From Candidatus Kirkpatrickella diaphorinae (GTDB lineage Bacteria; Pseudomonadota; Alphaproteobacteria; Acetobacterales; Acetobacteraceae): 64,000 nucleotides of DNA. Below are positions 11,348-21,600 of this stretch, piece after piece. The notes under the pieces were generated by a model. It was not told the DNA's origin. It made no database searches and saw only the letters and a list, made by a program, of their open reading frames with translations. The position numbers and the translations under genes are program-made. The number at the start of each line of letters is the position of its first letter. The first letter of the stretch is position 1. The stretch is from assembly GCF_025736875.1 (NCBI RefSeq), contig NZ_CP107052.1, positions 360,001-424,000 of the forward strand, written 5' to 3'.

Positions 11348-12151
11348 TCAGAAACGACACCAGGTCAAGACATGGTCTTCAAAAAAACAATATCGCACCG
11401 TGATGCGAGTACCGCGCCTCCAGCGGGAACTCCAGTCTTGCGTGAGGATAAAAACCAGCGAGGCGGGCGTGATTGAGGTGAGGGCGGCAGCGTTAAAATC
11501 TTCAAATTGAAGCGTGGCGGGGAAGAGGGCTTTAAAAAGCGCTTCCTTCGCAGAAAACATCAATGTAACGCCTGAGGAGAACTCACCGATCTCCCGCATT
11601 GATCGCCATTCAAGGGGCGACGCCACCAGACTCGCTATATTCTTCGCTGTTTCCATCCCGATGATTTGCTCAACATCGACCCCGATCTGGCCGCCCTTAT
11701 TTTCAGGCGCAACAAGACTGATCGCCCATTTCCGACTGTGACTGATGCTCCCGATCCGGCAAGCGGGCCAATCGACCAGGCCATTATGCAAACGGTGCAG
11801 TGACGCCGCGCCGTCAAACCCGCTATCCCGCAACGCCCTCAGGGCGCAGTAACGTCCCGCCAGAAAGGCGCGCCGCCGCGACGGATGCGCCTGCTTGAGG
11901 GAAAGCGGCAGCAAATCGATTATGCCTGACGTCTCACGGACTTCATGTAACGCAATCATGCGCGCGGCCACGCGATTTTCCGAGATGAGTCGGGACAGGT
12001 TCCGGCATTGAGCAGGACGCGGCACGATATACTGCCACGCCGCATTATTCAGCGGCCCGGCCGCCGCCTCCGCCCCGCCGCGCGCTTCAAGGGGCGTGAC
12101 CGCGTGACCCGTCGACTGTAAGGTCAGCATGGATCGCTTCAGATCATCCAT
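11348..12151 (-). CDS. 4'-phosphopantetheinyl transferase (EntD/Sfp type)
   Basis: Transfers phosphopantetheine from CoA to the Ser of carrier domains, here presumably the ArCP, ACP and PCP domains of the two megasynthases. The 267-residue product has the family signatures GVDVEQI (Mg-binding Asp/Glu) and FSAKEALFKALFP, plus the upstream PSRRRAFLAGRYCALRAL and SISHSRKWA motifs of the EntD group. The open frame extends further upstream to 12385, but that part overlaps the AMP ligase in another frame. The start ATG 12151 overlaps the ligase stop by 8 nt, matching the tight packing of this operon. It is the last gene of the minus-strand biosynthetic run. Confidence 0.9.
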   Translation of the reverse strand: MDDLKRSMLTLQSTGHAVTPLEARGGAEAAAGPLNNAAWQYIVPRPAQCRNLSRLISENRVAARMIALHEVRETSGIIDLLPLSLKQAHPSRRRAFLAGRYCALRALRDSGFDGAASLHRLHNGLVDWPACRIGSISHSRKWAISLVAPENKGGQIGVDVEQIIGMETAKNIASLVASPLEWRSMREIGEFSSGVTLMFSAKEALFKALFPATLQFEDFNAAALTSITPASLVFILTQDWSSRWRRGTRITVRYCFFEDHVLTWCRF

Positions 12152-13745
12152 CCCGCTTCTGCGCAAGCGCGACAAGTTTCTTGCGGTCAAGCTTCCCGAC
12201 GGCCGTTTGCGGCCAATGGGTGATCCACGCATATTGGTCCGGAATTTTATAGGCTTCCATGCCGTTTTTCCGCAGGAATTCCCGAATGGCGAGGTCGGGC
12301 AATGTACGGGACGGGCCTTTGAGGAAAGCGCAGGTGCGTTCCCCGAGATGCGGGTCAGGCGCCGCCACCACCACGGCCTCTTCAATATCGGGGTGGCGCG
12401 TCAAAGCGGCTTCCACCTCCGCCGCCGCGATTTTCTCTCCCGCGCGGTTGATCTGCTCCTTTATCCGGCCCATGACGGTGATGTTACCGTCTGCATCCTG
12501 ACATACGAGGTCACCCGTGCGGTAATAGCCCTCTGCCGTGAAGGATGCGGCATTTTGCGCGGCTGCTTTATAATAGTTGCTGATTGTGTATGGTCCGCGC
12601 GTCAGGAGTTCACCCGTCTCGCCCGGCGCCACCTCATGGCCATCCATATCGACAATCATGATGTCATCTTCCTGCGACATCGGGCGTCCTTGTGTATTGA
12701 GAATGACATGTTGCGCGTCATTGAGCCGCGTGTAGCAAATCAGCCCTTCCGCCATGCCGTAAACCTGCTGGATGGTGGTGCCAAAGACCTCTTGCGCCTG
12801 CTTCACAAGCGCTGCATCAACCCGCGCCCCGCCAATCTGAAGAAGCCTGAGGCTGGAGAGATCGCTGCTTTCCCATGTCCGCGCCTCAATCCACAGGCGG
12901 AGTAAAGGCGGCACCAGCGCGATGTGGGTGACGGACTCCCTTGCGATCAGCGGCATGATTTCATCGCATGAAGCCGCGTTTGCCAGCACCACCCGACCCC
13001 CGTGGGAAAGCACGCCCAGAATGCCGGGGCTGGAGAGGATGAAATTATGCGCACCCGGCAGGATGGCAAGATAGATGGTGATTTCATCCACTCCCGCCAT
13101 CTCGGCGGAACGTAGAAAAGTGAAAGCATAATCCGCATGGGTGCGCGGGATGAGCTTGGGCGTGCCTGTCGTCCCGCCTGAAAGGAGAAGGAGGGCGAGA
13201 TCGGTGAGGGCGGGTGGTTGGACCGGATGGAACGGCGCATCCAGTGCAGAAAGCTGCAAATAATCTTCAGGGACGTCCGTGCCATCCAACACAATCAGGC
13301 GCAGGCAGGGATGTGCCTGCTGTAGCGACCGGGCAAGAACCTCATACTGAAATCCATGAAGTTCCCGCGCGGCAAAATAGGCAACGGGCTGCGCGTTGGC
13401 GACCAGCGCGCTGAGATCATGCAATCTCTGGGCCGGCATGGCCATGATGGGCGTGACGCCGAGGCGCAGCGCGGCCAGCAGGGTCGTGACAAGGCCGATG
13501 CTGTTCGGCATCTGGATCAGGATGCGATCGCCTTCTTTCAACCCCGAATTTTGAAGGGCGCCAGCCAGGCGATCAACGCGGCGGTCCAGCGCGGCGAAAG
13601 TCATGCTGTCATCGCCATGCACCAGCGCGATGCGGCTCCCCCATTTACGCGCCCACTCTGACAGCATCCCGCCGATCGGCGCTGTAAGGGTGATGCCGTC
13701 AATTGTTAACGGCTTTGTGGAAGGGGCGAGATCGAGGTCAAGCAT
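12144..13745 (-). CDS. Aryl-AMP ligase, predicted 2,3-dihydroxybenzoate-specific (EntE/DhbE/YbtE family)
   Basis: Activates an aryl acid as its adenylate and loads it on the aryl carrier protein. The 533-residue protein has adenylation core motifs LLLLSGGTTGTPKLIPRTH, VYGMAEGL, YRTGDLV, GRIKEQINRAGEKI and the catalytic Lys near VGKLDRKKL. The aryl-pocket segment reads HNFILSSPGILG: in DhbE the Asn contacts the ring hydroxyl, and Ser at the position that is Cys in salicylate enzymes is associated with DHB. The second discriminating position, Val in DhbE and Leu in salicylate enzymes, appears to be Ile (GLICYTRL). This supports DHB, in line with the entCBA-like genes. ATG 13745 is preferred; it overlaps the thioesterase stop by 8 nt, whereas the further start at 13781 lies deep inside it. 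Confidence 0.92.
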   Translation of the reverse strand: MLDLDLAPSTKPLTIDGITLTAPIGGMLSEWARKWGSRIALVHGDDSMTFAALDRRVDRLAGALQNSGLKEGDRILIQMPNSIGLVTTLLAALRLGVTPIMAMPAQRLHDLSALVANAQPVAYFAARELHGFQYEVLARSLQQAHPCLRLIVLDGTDVPEDYLQLSALDAPFHPVQPPALTDLALLLLSGGTTGTPKLIPRTHADYAFTFLRSAEMAGVDEITIYLAILPGAHNFILSSPGILGVLSHGGRVVLANAASCDEIMPLIARESVTHIALVPPLLRLWIEARTWESSDLSSLRLLQIGGARVDAALVKQAQEVFGTTIQQVYGMAEGLICYTRLNDAQHVILNTQGRPMSQEDDIMIVDMDGHEVAPGETGELLTRGPYTISNYYKAAAQNAASFTAEGYYRTGDLVCQDADGNITVMGRIKEQINRAGEKIAAAEVEAALTRHPDIEEAVVVAAPDPHLGERTCAFLKGPSRTLPDLAIREFLRKNGMEAYKIPDQYAWITHWPQTAVGKLDRKKLVALAQKRDG

Positions 13746-14523
13746 GGTCGGCACCCTCCATCTTGGCGACATGATCCGCATGGGCCGCGACGATATGACT
13801 CAAAAAACCTTCCGGGTCGCGCATGGGATAAAAGTGATCTCCGGGAAATGTAACGGATCGGACAAGGCTGTGAAGCCACGGCGTCCAGGCCAGAACTTCC
13901 GTCACAAGGGCCTCCTGGTCATCCTCACCGGACATCAGCATTGTCGGCGTCTGGATAAGGCGCTTCATGTCATCGCGCCCATAGGATTCGGTTGCTGAAA
14001 AATCCGCGCGCAGCATCGGCATGAAAATTTCCAGGACCAGGGGATTATTTTTGACCATATCGTTGCATCCACCAATCGCAACCAGCAATTCGAGAAATTT
14101 CGCATCATCATGACCGCTCAGCTTTGTACGCGGTGCGAGATGCGGGGCATGACATCCGGACAGAACCAGCAGATCCGGTGACCTCCCTGCGGCTTCCAGC
14201 CTGAGGCATGTTTCAAAGGCGATCTGCGCGCCCATACTATGTCCGGCGAGGATGATGCGCCGGTTTTTGAAACCGGCATGAAGGAGCGCGCCCGCGACCT
14301 CATCTGCCAGAGCGGTGACGTCATAAGTCAGGGGGTCATCCATCCTGTGATCACGACCGGGATAAGTAACCATGGCGATATCAAGCGCCGGTGACGTGAC
14401 ATGCCGCCACTGCCGGAAAGCGCCGATCCCGACGCCCGCATGGGGGCACATGATGACGGTGAGATCCGCATGCGTCTCATTGAGCGGTGTCAGACAACTG
14501 GGGTGCAAGATGTTATTCATCAT
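13738..14523 (-). CDS. Type II thioesterase (YbtT/GrsT family)
   Basis: An alpha/beta hydrolase of 261 residues that clears mis-loaded acyl groups from carrier domains. It shows the early CPHAGVGIGAFRQW element, the nucleophile elbow AGHSMGAQIAFE, and C-terminal Asp (GEDDQE) and His (PGDHFYPMRD) of the triad. The start is placed at ATG 14523, which follows GGGAGA and overlaps the reductase stop by 4 nt (ATGA); the frame extends to 14553 without a good start. YbtT has the same role in the yersiniabactin cluster. Confidence 0.92.
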   Translation of the reverse strand: MMNNILHPSCLTPLNETHADLTVIMCPHAGVGIGAFRQWRHVTSPALDIAMVTYPGRDHRMDDPLTYDVTALADEVAGALLHAGFKNRRIILAGHSMGAQIAFETCLRLEAAGRSPDLLVLSGCHAPHLAPRTKLSGHDDAKFLELLVAIGGCNDMVKNNPLVLEIFMPMLRADFSATESYGRDDMKRLIQTPTMLMSGEDDQEALVTEVLAWTPWLHSLVRSVTFPGDHFYPMRDPEGFLSHIVAAHADHVAKMEGADHA

Positions 14524-15626
14524 ATTCTCTCCCATGCAGAGGACGTGGCGCATGTATTGATGTGCAGTGTTTCAGGCGGCGTGACATTGCGCTCATGCGC
14601 CGGGCCGGTGCAGTGCAGGATGGATTGCCACGCGGCGGCGACCTGATGTTGGTGTGATGCGTGCGCGTCTAAAGACGCGTCCGCGCCATCCAGAGCCGTG
14701 CAGATCGCTTCAAGCAGGCGTCGCACGCAGGTCGGGGCGTCATGCTCAAAAATCTGTTGCCATGTCTCCGGCCCCGCATGCAGGATCTGCCGCGCGGGCA
14801 GTTTGAGGCGCAGACGTGTTTCGGGCGGGCCGTCATAAAGGGTTGTGCTGGCCGCCAGATGGGCGGGGTCAAACCAGTTACCCACCCATATGACCGGGCC
14901 GTAACTTGAAGTGAGGCTGAGGTAACCCTCCGGCCAACCCAGCAATATCTGGTGCATGACCAGACTGTGCATGTCCGGGTCTTCCGGATCAATGTAGTTC
15001 TGCAGGGACAGCGAGATGTCAGTCCGGCCGCAGGTCAGACGCAATGAGTCGGCATGGAGCCCGTTCAGGATCCTTGAAGTTGTCTCCGGCAGGGTGATCG
15101 GATGAGCCATCGCCTGAAGCAGCAGGTCAAGGCCGGAATAGAGTAATTGTCGGCTCGTGGTGAGGGTGGCGATCTGCGGAGGGCCGACGCGGCTTTGAAT
15201 CTGACGCGCCGTATCGATCCAGATTTTCCCGGCTGTCGCGCTGCTGTAAAAGCTGCTGACCCAGTAAATCCGCCGCAATTCGTGTGCCAGTTTCTGCAGG
15301 CGGGCGACTTCCTCCGGGTGGACGGGATGTTCCTGCACGACATGGAGGCCCCGGCGCAGCAGGCTTTCCGCGAGGCGGGTGCCCGCACCCCCGACGATGG
15401 TGGAGCGCACAACGACGCAGGCCATGTCGATATCCCGAGGCACGTCTTCAAGGCGCGTGTAAAGCGGCACCCCGAAAGCATGGGCGAGTTTGCGCGACCG
15501 CTCACTGCCATTGGCCAGTATCCCCGCCAAAGTGACACCGGGTATATCGTCGAGGAAGGCATTGGCGTAAATCTCACCAAATTTTGCGCCGACGATCAGA
15601 ACGCGGCGCGGGCGTCTTTCCGTCAT
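14520..15626 (-). CDS. Thiazolinyl imide reductase (YbtU/PchG family)
   Basis: Reduces one assembly-line-bound thiazoline ring to thiazolidine using NADPH, the tailoring step that gives the middle thiazolidine of yersiniabactin. The 368-residue protein begins with a Rossmann segment RRVLIVGAKFGEIYANAF and has the family's VQEHPVHPEEV stretch, with the YWVSSFYSSATAGK region after it. This is the Gfo/Idh/MocA-like fold of Irp3/PchG. It starts at ATG 15626, which overlaps the end of the PKS/NRPS gene by 4 nt (ATGA), and it overlaps the thioesterase start by 4 nt. Its presence predicts a reduced middle ring in the product. Confidence 0.9.
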   Translation of the reverse strand: MTERRPRRVLIVGAKFGEIYANAFLDDIPGVTLAGILANGSERSRKLAHAFGVPLYTRLEDVPRDIDMACVVVRSTIVGGAGTRLAESLLRRGLHVVQEHPVHPEEVARLQKLAHELRRIYWVSSFYSSATAGKIWIDTARQIQSRVGPPQIATLTTSRQLLYSGLDLLLQAMAHPITLPETTSRILNGLHADSLRLTCGRTDISLSLQNYIDPEDPDMHSLVMHQILLGWPEGYLSLTSSYGPVIWVGNWFDPAHLAASTTLYDGPPETRLRLKLPARQILHAGPETWQQIFEHDAPTCVRRLLEAICTALDGADASLDAHASHQHQVAAAWQSILHCTGPAHERNVTPPETLHINTCATSSAWERI

Positions 15627-18600
15627 GATACAGCGACTCCCAGCCACTCATCAACGCGTTTCGCCACCTCAAGCGCCCATTTTTCATGAAGCAGGAGCGA
15701 CCAGTGATCTGTCGGCATAGTCTGATATTCCGCCTGCTGAAAATAAGCGGACCAGTCTTCCGCCGCATCTCCCCAATGTTGAGGCCGGGAGGCGGCGCGG
15801 ATGCATAGGCAGCGTCGCGGTGGCTCGAAATCAATCTCATGCCCCCGCAATAATTTCAGCAGACTCAATGTCTGTTGCAGCATCGCGTCGCTGATCGGAA
15901 ATTTTCCAGCCAGTGTGTCGGGTCGTGCAGCCATCATGGCGTCGAGATCCTCGCGCTGGGTCGCGCAGAAATCCGCCGCGAGAACCGGCTCAATCAGGAT
16001 AAGGTCAACGCTCTTCCCCCGTCGTGAGAGGACCCGCGCACATGATTGCGCGAGGAAAGCGCCATATGACCAGCCAAGCAAGGTAAGTGTGCCGTCAATG
16101 CCAGCGGCCAATATGGACTCGGCATAACGTATGGCGAGCCCGTCGAGGGTTTCGATCTTCTCTAACGAGGCGAGTTCCAGCCCGTAAGTCGTTGCTTCAA
16201 GATGTTGGGCGAGCGGCAGATAGGCCGCAACGCCGCCATCAGAAGCATGGAAAACGAAGATATGCATTTTCGCTTCCTTCCGCATGAGGGTAATGGGCGC
16301 GTGGCCGCGATGGGTTGCGGGCGGGACGAGGGATGCACAGAATGCGCGCAATTGCGGGCTGGCGAAAAGCCTTTGCAGGCTGACACCCTCAAACCCGGCA
16401 CGGGCAAGACGGGCCACCACGCGTGTCGCGATCAGACTGTCCCCGCCCGCATCGAAAAAGTCGCTCTCAACGGAAATCGGCCGCCCCAGAAATTCCCGCC
16501 ATATTTTGATCACGGTTTCCTCAACCTCACTCGGGAGGGTATCGGAGGGCAGTCTCGTCAGTTCGTTACGGTCACCATGTTCTGTCTCGGAAGGTTTACG
16601 GCGAGGGAAATGCAGCGTTTCTCGCTGACGCAGGGTCAAAGCGGGCAGGTCTGCGCCATGGCGCGCGCGCAAACCCTGTTCAATCGCGGCAAAATCCGGT
16701 CGGTGGATGCGCGTCGCTGTCGCGAGGATCAGATGTTGGCGTAAAGGTGACGTGGCCTCTTCTGGATAAGTAAGGGGGACGTTGAAACCATTCTGCGTCA
16801 GAAGCTCCCGCCAGCGCGGCATGGGGAGGAAGGCCTCATGGGTTTGATGACGGAAATCATGATAGCCATTGAGACCCTCCAGAAAGCCGATTGTTGCCAG
16901 TTGGAGGGCGGAATGAGGTTCCGTCGCTTCAATCATCACGAGTGCGCCGCCAGGTTTGAGCAGCCTGCCCATGCGCCGCAATGTCCGCCCGATATGCGTG
17001 GCGTCATGCAGGACATTACCCGCAATGATCACATCGTAGCCCCCCTCGATCGCGAGCCTTTCATCAAGCGGGGCATTGATGTCGAGGCGCTCAAACGCCA
17101 TGAAATCATGCGCCCCGAAAGCCCGTCGCGCTTCACTCAGGAAGAGCGCCGATATGTCAGTGAAGACATAGCGGGCAATGCGGTGTGCCATGGCGGGGAG
17201 GAGGGTGCGCGTTGCGGCCCCCGTGCCACCGCCGATTTCGAGGATGGAGACGGGGCCGTCAGATGTTTCAGCGAGATCGGTTGTGACGGTTCTGGCAATA
17301 TCATGAAGATGCTGCGAAACAGGATTTGTCGCGTAGAACACGTCCATGATCCGGTGTTGCTCATCATAAAGCAGATCCAGCGCATTCGCTTCACCGGTGA
17401 AGAGCCGACCATGATGCGCTGTGCAGCGCGCCAGATAATCGAGGAGTTTCGCCACCCATGCGGGGGCGCTCTCCGACGTCGCGCCTGTTTCGGCGTCGGC
17501 CCGCTTCTGAGTCGCAGTAAAGGACGTCCCATCCGGCGTCAGGAAGTGCGTCGCGACGAGTTTCTGTAGCCACTGCGCCAATAGCCGGTGATGCTTCGGA
17601 ATGACGTTCAGCGCTTTTCTGATGTCAGTGACAATGTGCGTCTGACTAGCCTGAGTGAAGAGACCAGCGTGACGCAAGGTGTGCATCAAAGCGGCCAGCG
17701 CATGTTTTTCGATAAGCGCCCAGGCCTGACTGACCTCATCGCACAAATCTTTTGGAAGAGCGGGAAGAAGCGTTGCAGGCGGCGTGCTGGCAGGGTGAAA
17801 AGGTGCTTCGGGAACAGCGTCGATATCGTCTGTGACGACGTCAATCACATAGTGATCCGGGTTGAAGAGATCGGCCTGTGCCCGCGCAATGCCCGGCAGG
17901 CTGCGCAGGTCGCTTTCCAGCGCCCGGCAGAGGCGGGTCGCGGTGTCTTCTCGGCTTCGCCAGCGCGCTACAGGGTCATATTTATGCCCATCAGGGTGTC
18001 GGGCGGTGAGGATTGTTTCTTCCATCAATTCCGGCTTTTCAGCCAGGCCACGCAGAAGATGGGTGTAGGTCTCGAAAGCATCGGCACAAAAATTCTCTGC
18101 AAGGACATCATCCATGCAATACCAATTGAAAATCAGCGCGCCCTCGATTTCCATCACCTGATGATCAAGCCAGACTTGCGGTGTCTGGGTAAAAACATGG
18201 GTCGGGTCACCAAGAAAACTCTGCATGGCCTGGTCGATACGCAGCCCGTCCAGCGTCATTCCCAGCATGCTGGTAAAGACGATGGGCATTTGCGGCGCAT
18301 GGGAATGGCCCTGAATTCTGGCCAGCTCGCGCAGAAGCTCCACGCCATTGACCTCTTTATGTTGCAAAGCGGCCTGAAGCGTTTCCTGCGCGCGCAGCAT
18401 ATCGCCGCGAAGGTCACGTTTTTCCCTGAGGTCGAAAGCAATGAGTAGGACTGACGTGAAATCCCCGATCACCTGATCAATCTCCTCATGCACGGCCTGA
18501 CGGTCAAACATAGTGAGGTTGAGGGTGAATTCCGGTTGTCGCGCCCAGATTTCCAGCGTGCGCGCAAATAAAGTCAGGAGACCGACGGAGGGCGTCACCC

Positions 18601-21600
18601 CCCAACTTCTCCAGCGCGCCTTGAGTCTCTGCCAGTCTTGCGCCTCAATGCGTCCTGTCCGCGTCTCAAGTCGGGGCCGGGCGGGCGGGCTTAGCGTATT
18701 GAGTGGCAAAGCGGGGGATGGGGGCAGGTCGTAAAGGCGGTCGCACCAATAAAGCCAGTCTGTCTGCCATGCGGCACTTTCCCGCCGCGCAGCCTCCGCC
18801 ATGACATAATCGCGGAAAGTAATGGAGAGCGCCGGGAGGGTCTCGCCCCGATAGGCGGCTGCGAGGTCATCCATCATGATTTTCAGGCTGCGCACATCAA
18901 ATAATAGCAGATCAAGATGCAGATGCAGCCGGTAACAATGCGCATCACATGTTGAAATTGCGATGTCGAAGAGAGGCCAGCGATCCGTCGGCAGCACGCG
19001 TGATGAAAGCGTCTCCCGGAATTTCAGAAGATCCTCCTCACGCTGTGCGGGCGTCAGTCCGGTCAGGTCACGCCGGGCAGGATTGTAATGCGGGACTGAT
19101 GCAAGGATATGTTGCTGGCCGTCAGGTGCGATGATCATGCGCAGCATGTCGTGACGTTTGATCAGGGCGTTCCATGCCGCCGTGAAGCGATCCGGGTCGA
19201 TCTGGCGGCGGTCGAGATCCCACTCGAAAAGAATGTGACAGGCGATCCCGCCATAGGCGATAAGCTCCGTTCGGCCGACCCAGTAAGCATGTTGGATCGG
19301 CGTCAGCGGAAAGGGGGAGAAGCGGTTTTCACGATCATGTTGCAGATGGATGGCGGCAGGCGTCGATAATGCCGCGTGGCTCGATGCGAAGAGAGTTTGC
19401 GCGATGGCGTTGATTGTTTTTCCCGTATCGATCATGCGCGCGTCGAGCCGTCTTGTGCTGCGCTTCTCAATAAGGCTCCGCAGCTCAAGCAGGAGGAGGG
19501 AATCCACACCTAACGCGATCAGGGTTTTATTCCGATCGATCGCTTCGATATCAGGCAGACGCAGGAGCGTCGCGATCATCTGTGCCAGCCAGTTTCCCGC
19601 CTCATCCTCCGTCTCAAAATGGCTGCGTGCATCATCCTGCTTGTCGGGCTCGGATGTCGGGAGGCCCGGAGCGGCGGCGTTTACGAGGTCACGGTGAATC
19701 GCGTTCAGGGCGTCAGGGATCAGGCGCATCGCCAGGCGGTTCCGTCGGCACCGCATCACACTCTGTTCCAGATGCCAGAGCCCTTCGCCCGGTGTGATCA
19801 GCCCCATACCCTGCGCGGCCAGACTGCTTTGGAGCCCGTCATCATCGGCCCTGCCGTGACCGCGCCAGGCACCCCATGCGATGGACATCACTTTCAGCGC
19901 CGTGTCGTTTCGGTGCGCCGCCGCCAAACCGTCGAGGAAGCCGCAGGCCGACGCATGGGCCGCCTGTCCGGCCGTGCCCATCACCGCCGCAGCGGAGGAA
20001 TAAAGGAGGAGGTAACGACCGCCATGGGTGGCGAGCCAGCTTTGCAACGCGTCAGAAGCTTCCGCTTTAACCGCCCAGACACGCTTGAAGGCCGCTTTAT
20101 CTACCAATTGGAAGAGACTGTCCTCGATCAGCCCGGCCGCGTGGATGACGCCGGCAACACCACCCGCCGCCGCGAGTTCTTCAAGCGCATCTGTGAGTTG
20201 GCGGTGATCCGCCACATCGCAGGGCAGCCAACGCAATGTCACGCCATGGGCCATGCGCATCTTCTCCGCAAAATCCCGCCAATCTTCGGGAGCACGCGGC
20301 GCCAGGATCGCAATTTGCGCAGCATGATGCGCGGCCAGCCAGGCGATCGTCAGCCGGCCCAGACCGCCAAAGCCACCGGTGACAACATGCCATCCCGGCA
20401 TGTCAAAAGCGGATAAAGGCAGGGGTTGGGCGTTGGCGGTAAGCGGCACGATGCATTGCCGCCTCGCGATGCCATCTCTCACCATCACAAAGCGTGCTCC
20501 CGCTTCAACGCCGCGCAAACCAGAGAGGAGATCCGCCGCTTCTGACGCGTGATCAAGGTCGATGATCGCAATTTTCTGCTGAGGATATTCCTGCACCGCG
20601 ACTTTAATCAGCCCCCACACGGCGCGGTGCGTCGGTTGCAAGGGGGCGTCCTGTCCATGCGGCCAGCCATTTCGGGTGATGATCACGAGCGGGGTGGCGG
20701 CCTTCTCTGTGAGATGGTGCCTCACCGTCTGCAACAATGCGAGAGGATCCGTTTTTCCGACGCGCAGAAGATGGAGTGTCATGCGCGACTGAAAATCCAC
20801 TGTGCCTTCGCCCTGCGCCATTAATGCCGTCAATGATGGGATGTCGGCGTCGGCATTGGGGAATATCTCAGCACGGGGCGTCATATCTTCCCAACCCACT
20901 TCATATTGCGTTGACAAGGATGGCGTCGGTGCGGGCAGATCGGCGGCCTCATGGCCGGGGTGGATCACATGCCAGGCACCGTAAGGATCTTCCGCTTCTA
21001 ATGAAAGCCGTCCCCGTCCGAAGGGCGTCGCGCACCAGGCCAGCCTGACACGGCCGACAGGGTGGGAGGGGGTCGGGTAACGGATGATTTCCGGTTCATT
21101 TTCCTCACCGCCATGAAGTCGCTTCAAGGTGCGGGCCGCTTCAATGAGATATTGATTCCAGAGCGATGGATCGGCATTACATTTTGACCAATCCGCCAGG
21201 TAAAAACCGTCTGACGTCAAGGGAGTACCAAGCACAGGATGTTGGTTCTCCGCTGGTGCAGGCAAGTCCGGCAATGCCGCAATCGGGCATGTGGCGAGGA
21301 TGATATGCTCGCCCATTTCCGCCGTTTGCGTGCCATCATCGGGCAGCCAGTCAATCCGGGCAAATCCGGCTGCGCGGCAATGTTTCCGCCATAGCGCTTT
21401 CGTCAGGAAAAGTTGGCCCGCGCGCTCCTCCAGGTCAAGAAGGGGAGAGACCAGCGGCCCGAACACGAAATCGAACAATCGCATGGGCTGAGTGATTTCC
21501 CGCAGGAGGAGGTGGCCGCCCGGTTTCAGGAGGGACCGAAGTCGCGTCAGCGTGTGCCCGACATGATCCGTCGCATGCACGACATTGGCGGCGATGATCA

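Noticed and set aside
12152-12385. N-terminal extension of the phosphopantetheinyl transferase frame
   Set aside because: It overlaps the end of the AMP ligase in another frame, and its sequence (Trp/Arg/Lys-rich) is unlike the family. The start at 12151 fits the overlaps of this operon.
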